Positions 25,871 to 34,137 of a stretch of 64,000 nt of DNA are shown piece after piece. The notes under the pieces were generated by a model that had not been told where the DNA came from, searched no databases, and was given only the letters and a program-made list of their open reading frames with translations. Location: assembly GCF_028021195.1 (NCBI RefSeq), contig NZ_CP115668.1, positions 2,356,001 to 2,420,000 of the forward strand. The letters are read 5' to 3'. Made by a program: the position numbers and the translations under genes. Each line of letters starts with the position of its first letter. Positions within the stretch are counted from its first letter, which is position 1. This stretch comes from Cutibacterium equinum (GTDB lineage Bacteria; Actinomycetota; Actinomycetes; Propionibacteriales; Propionibacteriaceae).

Positions 25871-28476
25871 AACTCCATCGCATCCACGTCGAGAACTTCA
25901 AAGCCATCGGGAACCGCACCCTTGAACTGCCCGACACTGGGATCGTCGTCGCGACTGGCCCGAACGAGATCGGAAAGACCTCGATGATCGAGGCACTGGA
26001 CCTCGTTCTCGGCACCAAGTACAAGGCTTCCTCCCGGGCACAAGAGGTCCGAGCGGCCCAGCGCTTCGGCACCTCACTCCCGGTGGTCGTCGAGGCTGAG
26101 ATGACGATCGGTGAACATCGTTGTACACACCGAAAGAGATTCCTCAAGAACACAGAATCCTCGTTGACGTTCATATCCGGTCCCCGGGCCGGGCAAGTCG
26201 TCACTGGGGACGAGGCTGTCGAGACGATGGAAACCCTGCTGGCCGGAGTGGACATGACACTGTGGAATGCCCTACGACTCATGCAGGCCAGCAGCCTGTC
26301 GCCGCTGCGGTTGGATTCCTCCCAGGCGTTGACAGCCGCGCTCGAGCAGACCGGTGGCCAGAAGCCCGACGAGGGTTCGATCGGCGGTCTCATGGACCGA
26401 GTGCGTGCCGAGTACGAGGTGTACTACCAACCCGCCACCGGCAAGGAACGGAAGGCAGCCTTCGAGGAACGGCGGCAGCTGGAGGCTGTCAGCCGTGACC
26501 TCGAGGAGGCGTCGGCACGCCTCAAGGAGGTCGACGATGTCGTCGAGGCCCTGACTCGGATCAATGAGCAAATCAGTCATGACCGCGACGTCGAGGCATC
26601 GACGAAGGCCCAGTACCAACAGACCACGGCTGCCCTCGACAGTCTCACCGAGCTGGAGAAGGAAGTCGAGACCACCAGTCGCATCGCCAAGGAAGCGGGT
26701 CAGCGTCACACCGAGGCCAAATCCGCTCACGATGTGCGAGCCCAACTCGTCGAGCGCCTCACCGAGGCCCGCGAGAGGCACGAACGGTGCGCGCAGGTAG
26801 CAGCCGAGAAGGACGAGAAGGACGCAGCGGTCGACGCTGAACTCGCAGAGGCCCAGAGTGCCCTCGACGAAGCTACATCCAAGGTCGCCGAGGCCGAGAC
26901 CGCGGAGGAAGACGCACGACGTACCCTCTCCGCCGTGCGAGCCGGTGAGAAGGCTGCGAGAGCTCGCACGCAGCTGGACCGCATCAACGAGCTCAAGGAG
27001 CGCATCAGCGACGGACAGCGACGCCTCGAATCCGAGAAGGTCACGAGCCAGCTGCTGACCCAACTCAAGAACGCTGTCAAAACCGACGACCTCGCCAAGG
27101 AGGCAGCGGCTCTGGCCAGCACCCAGCTCATCATTGAGCACCGAGCTGAGGGCGATCCGCTGCGCATCGACGGCACCGAACTTGACCTGCCTGTCGGCCA
27201 GACGCTCCAGCGCAGCATCGACGGCGAGCTCGTCATGGAGATGGGCGATCTGTGGCGGCTGAGAATCTCCCCCACCAGCGAGGTCATGAATCTGGCACGT
27301 GACGCGGACCAGGCACACCAAGCGGTCGAGTCCCTCCTCGGGGAGCTCGGCGTGAGCAACCTGGAGCAGGCCGAGGCCCGCATGGCCGAGCGCAAGGTTC
27401 TCCAGTCGCACCTCGCTTCCTGGCAAGAGCAACTCGAGCGCGAGCAGGGCGAGAGCACCATCCAGGAACTCGAGGCCCTGGCCGATCACACCAGCGAGGA
27501 CGTGCCCCTCACACCCGCACAGGCCCAAAAGCTGGAGGACGATGCCGTCGCCAAGGCCAATGACGCTCGCAACGCCGAACGTCAGGCCCAGGCGCGCTTC
27601 AACGCAGTGGACAAACGTCGCAGTGAGGCTCACGACCAGGCACTTCGCGCCAAAATCGACCTTGACCATGCAGCCGAGACACTCGACCGGCTCACCAAGG
27701 AACTCGCCAACGCACGGAAGACCGCCCCGGACGACGACCTCGCCCAGACCCTCAAGACCGCCGAGGAGGAGAACCGCGTCGCGAAGGCCGATGCCGATCG
27801 TGCGGCCGCTGCCCTGGCCGAACGCAACCCTGACCAAGTACATGCCGAGGCGCAGGGGAGCCAGTTGGCCCTCAGCAAAGCCACCGCGCGCCTCAAGGAG
27901 GACACTGATCGTCAGCTGGAGCTCAAGGGACAGTTGTTAGGACTGGGTCGCCAGGACCGCCAGGCCGAGGTCGACGCCCTGAGCAGCAAGCACCACCAGC
28001 TCGCCCGCCGTGTCGCCGGGCTGGAAAAGCGAGCACGGTCGACGAAGCTGCTCTACGACACCCTCACCCATCACCTCGACAAGGTGCGTCAGTCCTATGT
28101 GGCCCCGTTCACCGGCGAGACCGACCGGATCGGCCAGGCCGTGTTCGGTCCAGATCTTCACGTCGAGATCGACTCCACGCTGACGGTGGTGGCCCGCCAC
28201 CTCAAGGGCACGCGCATGGAATGGGACCAACTGTCATCGGGGGCTCGGGAACAATTGGGACTGGTGGTCCGACTGGCTGCGGCTCACCTCATTGATCCCG
28301 ACGACGGAGTTCCCGTGATCCTTGACGATGCCCTGGTCTACTCGGATGCAGTGAGGGTCAGACACATCCTCACCGAGGTCGCCCGCGGAGCCCAAACCAG
28401 TCAGATCGTGGTGTTCACCAGTGCCCCTGAAAGGTACGACTCAGTTCCCGGGGCTCAGCAGGTTCGGTTCGACTGA
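25867..28476 (+). CDS. YhaN/SbcC-like AAA ATPase with coiled coils
   Basis: 869 residues of SMC/Rad50-like architecture. The N-terminal ATPase half has Walker A TGPNEIGKTSMIEAL (about residue 35), long Glu/Lys/Ala/Arg-rich coiled coils span about residues 190-690, and the C-terminal half has the ABC signature QLSSGAREQLGLVVR and Walker B VPVILDDALVYSD. I see only two isolated Cys and no CxxC zinc hook, which favours the YhaN (COG4717) type over SbcC/Rad50. It partners the overlapping SbcD-like nuclease in DNA end processing or recombination. The start overlaps the nuclease stop (ATGA). Confidence 0.9.
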   Translation: MKLHRIHVENFKAIGNRTLELPDTGIVVATGPNEIGKTSMIEALDLVLGTKYKASSRAQEVRAAQRFGTSLPVVVEAEMTIGEHRCTHRKRFLKNTESSLTFISGPRAGQVVTGDEAVETMETLLAGVDMTLWNALRLMQASSLSPLRLDSSQALTAALEQTGGQKPDEGSIGGLMDRVRAEYEVYYQPATGKERKAAFEERRQLEAVSRDLEEASARLKEVDDVVEALTRINEQISHDRDVEASTKAQYQQTTAALDSLTELEKEVETTSRIAKEAGQRHTEAKSAHDVRAQLVERLTEARERHERCAQVAAEKDEKDAAVDAELAEAQSALDEATSKVAEAETAEEDARRTLSAVRAGEKAARARTQLDRINELKERISDGQRRLESEKVTSQLLTQLKNAVKTDDLAKEAAALASTQLIIEHRAEGDPLRIDGTELDLPVGQTLQRSIDGELVMEMGDLWRLRISPTSEVMNLARDADQAHQAVESLLGELGVSNLEQAEARMAERKVLQSHLASWQEQLEREQGESTIQELEALADHTSEDVPLTPAQAQKLEDDAVAKANDARNAERQAQARFNAVDKRRSEAHDQALRAKIDLDHAAETLDRLTKELANARKTAPDDDLAQTLKTAEEENRVAKADADRAAAALAERNPDQVHAEAQGSQLALSKATARLKEDTDRQLELKGQLLGLGRQDRQAEVDALSSKHHQLARRVAGLEKRARSTKLLYDTLTHHLDKVRQSYVAPFTGETDRIGQAVFGPDLHVEIDSTLTVVARHLKGTRMEWDQLSSGAREQLGLVVRLAAAHLIDPDDGVPVILDDALVYSDAVRVRHILTEVARGAQTSQIVVFTSAPERYDSVPGAQQVRFD

Positions 28477-28547
28477 TCCCCCGCGTCGCGCGAGCGGGAA
28501 TCGTTCGGGACCCATCGACCCGGGGCAAGGAATCAGCCGGGGGTCAC

Positions 28548-29894
28548 TCAGGCTCCGGTGCGCATCCAGGCATCCCCGTGAGCCCGCCACGCTAGCATCG
28601 CGCAACGCACCGCCATGAACCCACCAAAGGCGATCCACAACCAGACGACCGCAGCTGCCGGGTCAGCTGGCGCCCACAGATGAACCGCCCATGCCATCGG
28701 CAGGTACACCAGAAACATCACGACCTGGGCTCCCGACAGCCAGCGGCCGTCACCAGCTCCGATGAGAACACCATCGAGGACGAAGGCCGGGCCGGCAATC
28801 ACCTGCTCAACCGCCACGACGAGGAGACCAGCCGCAACCGCACGATGAACCGCCGGGTCATCGGTGTACATGGCGGGAACCACCTGGTGCAAGGCTGCCA
28901 GCACAATCCCGACGACAACCCCCGCCCACACTCCCCACTGGGTCATCGTGCCGGTCAACGACCGGGTGCGGTCAATGTCGCCTGCTCCCAAACTCGCTCC
29001 CGTCAAGGCCTGACCAGCGATACCGAGGGCATCCATCATCATGAGGAGCAGGTTCCAGATCGTCATCGTCACCTGGTAGGAAGCCATGGTGATTGCCCCC
29101 GCCTGTGCTGCCACCCACGTCGTCACGTACAGGGCCGCCCGCAACGCAATGGTGCGAATGAGCAACGGGACCCCGTCGCGCAGGCTTGATGCGATACCGC
29201 CGACGTGGGGCATCAGGCTCAGGTCGAGACCGTGAGTACGCCTCCACAACACCCACACCAAGGCCGCCGCCATGGCGATCTGGCAGATGAGGGTGCCCAT
29301 CGCTGAGCCGTCGATCCCCCAACCCATGCCGAGCACGAACCACAGGTTGAGCGCCAAGTTGAGGCTGAAGGTGACGACGGTGACGACCAGAGGCGTCCGG
29401 GTGTCCTGAAAACCACGCAGCACGCCGGTGACGGCCATCGTCGCGAGCATGGCGGGCACACCAAAACCGGTGATGCGCAGATACCGTCCGGCCTGCTCGG
29501 CAACCACTCCGCTGGCACCAAACCACCCGGCAACCGTCGTCGGGATGACCACCAGCATGACGGCGACGAGGACGCCGATGATGACCGACAACCACAGTCC
29601 GTCCACACCAGCCTGAGCCGCGCCGCGGCGATCCCCTGCCCCCATCCGGCGCGACGAGGTGGCCGTCGTGGCATACGCGAGGAAGACGAAGAGGCCCGTG
29701 AACGTCGTCAGGGCTGCCGAGGCGACACCCAAGCCAGCCAACTGGGCGGTACCCAAGTGCCCGACAACGGCGGAATCCGCGACGAGAAACAGCGGCTCGG
29801 CCACCAAGGACAAGAAAGCGGGTACCGCCAGATTCAGGATCTGTCGGTACCCGGCCTCAGCCGCGGAGTCCGTCTTGCGACCCGCTCGAACCAT
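28548..29894 (-). CDS. MATE-family efflux transporter (DinF-like)
   Basis: 448 residues, 12 predicted helices in two similar halves. The start RQILNLAVPAFLSLVAEPLFLVADSAVVGHLGT contains the conserved MATE/DinF N-terminal pattern, with the Asp of LVADSAVVGHLG in helix 1. It exports cationic or amphiphilic compounds by H+ or Na+ antiport; substrate unknown. The ATG shares one base with the stop of the TetR gene upstream, so the pair is one transcript and likely one regulatory unit: the repressor senses a compound, the pump removes it. Confidence 0.92.
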   Translation of the reverse strand: MVRAGRKTDSAAEAGYRQILNLAVPAFLSLVAEPLFLVADSAVVGHLGTAQLAGLGVASAALTTFTGLFVFLAYATTATSSRRMGAGDRRGAAQAGVDGLWLSVIIGVLVAVMLVVIPTTVAGWFGASGVVAEQAGRYLRITGFGVPAMLATMAVTGVLRGFQDTRTPLVVTVVTFSLNLALNLWFVLGMGWGIDGSAMGTLICQIAMAAALVWVLWRRTHGLDLSLMPHVGGIASSLRDGVPLLIRTIALRAALYVTTWVAAQAGAITMASYQVTMTIWNLLLMMMDALGIAGQALTGASLGAGDIDRTRSLTGTMTQWGVWAGVVVGIVLAALHQVVPAMYTDDPAVHRAVAAGLLVVAVEQVIAGPAFVLDGVLIGAGDGRWLSGAQVVMFLVYLPMAWAVHLWAPADPAAAVVWLWIAFGGFMAVRCAMLAWRAHGDAWMRTGA

Positions 29895-30541
29895 CAGGCT
29901 CGGGCAATCGCACCACGCAGGGAGGCACGAATGACATTGAGGACGTTCTCGGCGCGCTCGGCAGTTTTGTCACCACGCAGCGGACCAGAGGTCGACAGCG
30001 AGACAAACCCGTGAAGCAACGACCACAGCAGGATGACCAGGCCACGTACATCGACTCGCTCCGAGAGCTTGACGTCGGGGCCGGTCAGAACATCGTTGAT
30101 CACCGAGTCGGGATAATTCGGCGCCTTGGACCGATCCGCCTTGAGCATGTCGAGGCCGGCATCCGAAATACGGTATGCGACGTCAAAAAGCCCCGGCTCA
30201 GCCAGAGCGAAATCCAAATATGCGCGGCAGGCAGCCACCAGTTCGGCGACGACTTGCGCCTCATCGCCTTCACCATGGGCTTCAGCCACAGCTTCGCGCA
30301 TTGTGAGGCCGATCTGGTCGGCAGCCGCCAAGCCCACCTCGTCGAGAAGGTCGTCGCGGCTGGCGAAGTGACGGTAAGCGGCATTGGGTGACACGCCAAC
30401 CCGGCGAGTCGCTTCACGCAGCACGACCGCCTCGGCACCACCGCGCCGCGCCATCTCCAAACCCTCTTTCACAAGGGATTCACGCAGATGGCCGTGATGG
30501 TAGGCCTGACGTTCCTGCGACGAGCGATATGCCTGGGTCAT
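29894..30541 (-). CDS. TetR-family repressor of the MATE pump operon
   Basis: 215 residues. The N-terminal helix-turn-helix reads HLRESLVKEGLEMARRGG then LREATRRVGVSPNAAYRHFASRDDLLDEV, a clear TetR DNA-binding domain; the remaining helical domain is the ligand pocket, with a YRISDAG segment typical of the TetR C-terminal subfamily WHG. It should repress its own operon, including the efflux gene whose start overlaps its stop. ATG 30541 has GGGAGA upstream. I did not find a convincing palindromic operator in the 137 bases before it. Confidence 0.9.
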   Translation of the reverse strand: MTQAYRSSQERQAYHHGHLRESLVKEGLEMARRGGAEAVVLREATRRVGVSPNAAYRHFASRDDLLDEVGLAAADQIGLTMREAVAEAHGEGDEAQVVAELVAACRAYLDFALAEPGLFDVAYRISDAGLDMLKADRSKAPNYPDSVINDVLTGPDVKLSERVDVRGLVILLWSLLHGFVSLSTSGPLRGDKTAERAENVLNVIRASLRGAIARA

Positions 30542-30678
30542 GAATCGTCTCCCGTCCGTTGGTCATATGGCATCAGCCTGGCTGGTTGAACACAAACGCC
30601 CAACTTTACGTGACAGTCCTGTGCTCCCGCATGGCAACCCCTACGACCACACATATTCCACCCAACTAGGCTGAACGC

Positions 30679-31551
30679 ATGAATTCAAGTGTTCCATACC
30701 TACTGGCTATCCTTGGCGAAGGTGTCGTCCCGCCCTCAACCATGGTGTGCCACGGGGACGATCTCGGGCTGCTGCGAGGCGACGGAGTCTTCGACGCAAC
30801 TCGCATCGTGACGACCGAGGACGGAACATCACGAATTGATCATCTCGAGGAACATCTTTCCCGCTTTGCTCGCTCGATTGCCGGCATAGATGGGCCCACC
30901 CCCGACATGGACTCGTGGCATCGCCTCATCGAGGACGCTGCGCGTAACTGGCGTGTCCCCGGGGAGGCCACCCTCAAACTCGTCTACACCAACGGTCGCG
31001 AGGTCGTTCCGGGACCTCCGCGAGGGTTCCTCATCATCGCTCCCCTCTCTGAAACCCACATGGAGGAGCGGGAAGGAATCAACGTGCTGTGCCTGTCGCG
31101 TGGCGTCACCAGCGACGCCTTCGCGGATGCTCCGTGGCTTCTCGGCGGTGTCAAGACCCTGTCCTATGCCGTCAATGTCGCGGCACTGCGTTACGCCAAG
31201 TCCCAAGGCGCTGACGACGTCATCTTCACGTCAACCGAGGGATATCTGCTGGAGGGACCCACCTCTGGACTGGTCGTCAAGGCCAACGACGCACTGTGGA
31301 CAACCCCCACCGGCACGACTGGAATCCTCAGCTCCATCACCGTCAATACCGTCTTCGAAGCCGCTGACGACAATGGGGTCAAGACTGCCACCCGCCTCAT
31401 GAGGCGCGACGAGGTGTTGCGCGCCCAGGGAGCCTGGCTGTTGTCATCCATTCGCGGCGTCGTCCCCATCCTCAGCATTGACGGCCACCCGGCTCCCCAC
31501 GACGACGAGATGACTCACCGGTTGCGGGTCTGGGCCGGGTTCGAGGAGTGA
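30679..31551 (+). CDS. Class IV aminotransferase / aminodeoxychorismate lyase-like
   Basis: 290 residues, fold-type IV PLP enzyme. MVCHGDDLGLLRGDGVFDATRIV is the PabC/IlvE-type N-terminal block, Lys159 in GGVKTLSYAVN is the expected PLP lysine, followed by GADDVIFTSTEGYLLEGPTSGL, the cofactor-phosphate region. The sequence fits 4-amino-4-deoxychorismate lyase (PabC, for p-aminobenzoate and folate) in actinobacteria, but branched-chain or D-amino acid transaminases share these motifs, so the product is given at family level. Single gene, divergent from the TetR operon. Confidence 0.85.
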   Translation: MNSSVPYLLAILGEGVVPPSTMVCHGDDLGLLRGDGVFDATRIVTTEDGTSRIDHLEEHLSRFARSIAGIDGPTPDMDSWHRLIEDAARNWRVPGEATLKLVYTNGREVVPGPPRGFLIIAPLSETHMEEREGINVLCLSRGVTSDAFADAPWLLGGVKTLSYAVNVAALRYAKSQGADDVIFTSTEGYLLEGPTSGLVVKANDALWTTPTGTTGILSSITVNTVFEAADDNGVKTATRLMRRDEVLRAQGAWLLSSIRGVVPILSIDGHPAPHDDEMTHRLRVWAGFEE

Positions 31552-31718
31552 CACCGGCCCCCTCGAATCCACCCCCTACGACGAAAGCCCTTGCCAAGGT
31601 CGGGGTGACTCATCGTCTGCACCACTGCTGCTCATGTCTGCCAGCCCGAACTGCACGAGGGTGGACAACGGTGTGGGTGTCATGACTCACAGTCGTGGGC
31701 ACCCTTGCCGTCACGGAT

Positions 31719-32246
31719 TCATCGCGAACGGGTTCCTGCTATGACCCACGGACCCCACCAAGCACCCAGCCCGATGGCTACCAGGAGGGCGGGCCAGGTG
31801 ACCTCGGCCACCGCTGAGAGCACAGGCATCAGGGCGTAAAGACCCGCTGCTCCCAGCAGCACCGTCACCGCCCCGACGATCCCGCCCGCACAACGCTGAC
31901 TCCTGCGCTGCTCCAACCGCGCACCCAGCAAAGCTGCCAGCAAGACGACTGGGACGATGAGGATCACCGCCACGCCCATCGCATAGAGCACACCGACAAG
32001 GAGGCTGCCGAACCAGCCGCGTACCGGCATCGTTCCGCCGGTGCCATTCTTCCCAGGTGTGACGGCCCAGATCGCCAAGCCAAGACCCCACACCAGGCCG
32101 GTGATGGCCATGGCCGCGACAAATGCAGCAGCAGCCCGACCGACCCGGGCAGATTCAGTCGTCGCTCCCAGATTGTCCTGGTTGACCTCGTGACCCAGTC
32201 GTGCTCTCACGTCGACGGTGTGCTCCTTGACGCGCCGACGACTCAC
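31719..32246 (-). CDS. Hypothetical four-helix membrane protein
   Basis: 175 residues with four hydrophobic segments (AAFVAAMAITGLVWGLGLA, SLLVGVLYAMGVAVILIVPV, GIVGAVTVLLGAAGLYALM, TWPALLVAIGLGAWWGPWV). A positively charged cytoplasmic N-terminus and an RLEQRRSQR loop orient it. No family recognised. It starts with GTG 32246, overlapping the L,D-transpeptidase stop by four bases (GTGA), so it is co-translated and may help wall assembly or be merely co-transcribed. The 167 bases between this gene's stop and the PabC-like gene hold nothing I can name. Confidence 0.75.
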   Translation of the reverse strand: MSRRRVKEHTVDVRARLGHEVNQDNLGATTESARVGRAAAAFVAAMAITGLVWGLGLAIWAVTPGKNGTGGTMPVRGWFGSLLVGVLYAMGVAVILIVPVVLLAALLGARLEQRRSQRCAGGIVGAVTVLLGAAGLYALMPVLSAVAEVTWPALLVAIGLGAWWGPWVIAGTRSR

Positions 32247-33064
32247 CGCACCTTCACCTTGGTGCCCTCATGAGCAAAGGAGTAGAGAGCCTTCGAATCC
32301 TGCGGAGCCAATCTCGGGCAGCCGTGACTCGAGTACCCCGGCATACCCAGGGTGTCGACGGGCTGAGCCAGCTTCTTGGTTTTCTCATCCCACGGAATCT
32401 GGTGGAAGCCAATACGGCCGATCGCTCCTGGCCGCTGGTAGAAGGCCAGGAAATTGGGGATGTACCAGTGGATACCGTCCTCGGTGGACGCGGCATGGCG
32501 CGTCTTGAACGTGATCTCGTAGTCGCCGACGGGGGTCTTCCAAGGCTCGGCGGTGGTGAGCATCGCGCGCTTCACCACACCGTCGCCAACGAGATAGACG
32601 TGATTCTCCGCCTTGATCCACAGCACATAGGTGCCAGCACCTGCCGAGGATTTGCCACCCACTGCCAGGGACGCCGGAGGTGGAGTCGGACCAGAAGTCG
32701 AGGGTTTCGGCCCCTTGGGCTGAGGGGTTGGGGACGTCTCGGTCTCGTCGACCGCATTGCCGGCCGTGCGTACTTCCGGAGTCGTCTTCTCACTCGAGGA
32801 GGCCTGGGCCGTTGGGACGGGGGAAGTCTTGGCTGCTGAGGCGGGGGAGGCCGTGACTGTCGGCGCCGGGGACACCGTCGAGCACGTCACGGGATAGTGA
32901 TGACGGTCATGAAGATCGCCGGCACCAGGAACAGAATCGATGCACGTCGTCGATGCCGGCATGGATGATGCACATCCCGTGACCAAGCACACCATTGCCA
33001 CCGAGGCAGCAAGGATGCCGCCGGCGCGCGGTTGTGAGGTCGGGGTGCTTCCGGAAGCAATCAT
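32243..33064 (-). CDS. L,D-transpeptidase (YkuD domain) lipoprotein
   Basis: 273 residues. A lipoprotein signal peptide ends in the lipobox LVTGC (lipidated Cys about residue 30), a Pro/Thr/Ser-rich spacer runs to about residue 145, and a C-terminal YkuD domain follows with VLWIKAENHVYLV, WKTPVGDYEITFK and the catalytic SSHGCPRLAP motif (His and nucleophile Cys). It crosslinks peptidoglycan through 3-3 bonds or attaches proteins. ATG 33064 gives the signal peptide directly; the frame is open further upstream but those residues are not signal-like. Operon partner: the overlapping four-helix membrane protein. Confidence 0.9.
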   Translation of the reverse strand: MIASGSTPTSQPRAGGILAASVAMVCLVTGCASSMPASTTCIDSVPGAGDLHDRHHYPVTCSTVSPAPTVTASPASAAKTSPVPTAQASSSEKTTPEVRTAGNAVDETETSPTPQPKGPKPSTSGPTPPPASLAVGGKSSAGAGTYVLWIKAENHVYLVGDGVVKRAMLTTAEPWKTPVGDYEITFKTRHAASTEDGIHWYIPNFLAFYQRPGAIGRIGFHQIPWDEKTKKLAQPVDTLGMPGYSSHGCPRLAPQDSKALYSFAHEGTKVKVR

Positions 33065-33192
33065 CGTATCCAGTCCAAAGGCAACTCGGTGGCGATTCGA
33101 ATGCCATGCTAATGGCAAAACGACAGACGGACCATCTGCTCGCATGCCAAGAGCCATGCACGAGACTGGCCACAACGTCGGGAGGAGAGAGC

Positions 33193-34098
33193 ATGTCTAC
33201 CGCGCTTGTCATCGGGGAGTCGCTCATCGACATCGTCAATGATGCCGGGCGGGTGAGTGAGCATCCCGGGGGCTCGCCCATGAATGTCGCGGTCGGGTTG
33301 GCACGCTTGGGACGCGACGTCGAATTGGCGACCTGGATCGGCTCTGACGATCACGGCCGCATGATCGAAGCCCATGTCGGAGCCGACAACATCCGTCTCA
33401 GCAGCTCCTCTCGAGGCGCCGATCACACATCCACGGCCACCGCCACTCTGACGGGAGGCCAGGCGAGTTACGAGTTCGACCTCGAGTGGGCGTTGCCGTC
33501 GGTGCAGATTCCCACTGACTGCGTGGTCGTCCACGCCGGATCCTTGGCATGCGTCATCGCCCCGGGGCATCGGGTGGTGGCCGAGACGGTGGCCGCCGCC
33601 CGGGACTTGGCAACCATCACCTTCGATCCGAATTGCCGACCCAGTGTGCTCGGTGACCCGGGTGCTGCGCGCCACGATGTTGAACAGTTCGTGCGCCTGG
33701 CCGACGTCGTCAAGGCCTCCGACGAAGACCTGACCTGGTTGGCAGAAGGCGGCGACCCAGTTGACATGCTGACCAGCTGGATGGAACTGGGGCCAAAAAT
33801 TGGCATTCTGACGATGGGAGAACACGGCGTGGTGGCTATGACGGCCGGAGGTGTCGAAATTCGCGTCCCCGGGGAGCGAACTGACATCGTCGACACTGTC
33901 GGGGCCGGGGATTCCTTCATGTCGGCAACCATCGACGGGTTGTGGACTGCCGGGCTGCTGGGGCCCGAACACCGCACGGATCTCGGAGACATCCGGCCTG
34001 ACATTTTTCGTCAGGTGATGCAGAGGGCAGCCCACATCGCGGCCATCACCGTCTCCCGAGCCGGGGCAAATCCCCCGCGGAGCGACGAACTGGGGTGA
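33193..34098 (+). CDS. PfkB-family sugar kinase (fructokinase-like)
   Basis: 301-residue ribokinase-fold kinase. The N-terminal GGSPMNVAVGLARLG is the PfkB signature 1, and DTVGAGDSFMSATIDGL near residue 240 is signature 2 with catalytic Asp and the anion hole. It phosphorylates a sugar such as fructose with ATP; specificity is not visible. ATG 33193 follows a strong GGAGGAGAG site. Downstream genes encode NAD synthetase and phosphofructokinase, consistent with a carbohydrate/energy cluster, although 39 and 159 base gaps separate them and no operon is certain. Confidence 0.88.
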   Translation: MSTALVIGESLIDIVNDAGRVSEHPGGSPMNVAVGLARLGRDVELATWIGSDDHGRMIEAHVGADNIRLSSSSRGADHTSTATATLTGGQASYEFDLEWALPSVQIPTDCVVVHAGSLACVIAPGHRVVAETVAAARDLATITFDPNCRPSVLGDPGAARHDVEQFVRLADVVKASDEDLTWLAEGGDPVDMLTSWMELGPKIGILTMGEHGVVAMTAGGVEIRVPGERTDIVDTVGAGDSFMSATIDGLWTAGLLGPEHRTDLGDIRPDIFRQVMQRAAHIAAITVSRAGANPPRSDELG

Positions 34099-34137
34099 AC
34101 CGAGCTTGCCTGCTCCACCTTCTGCGAGACTGGCCCC

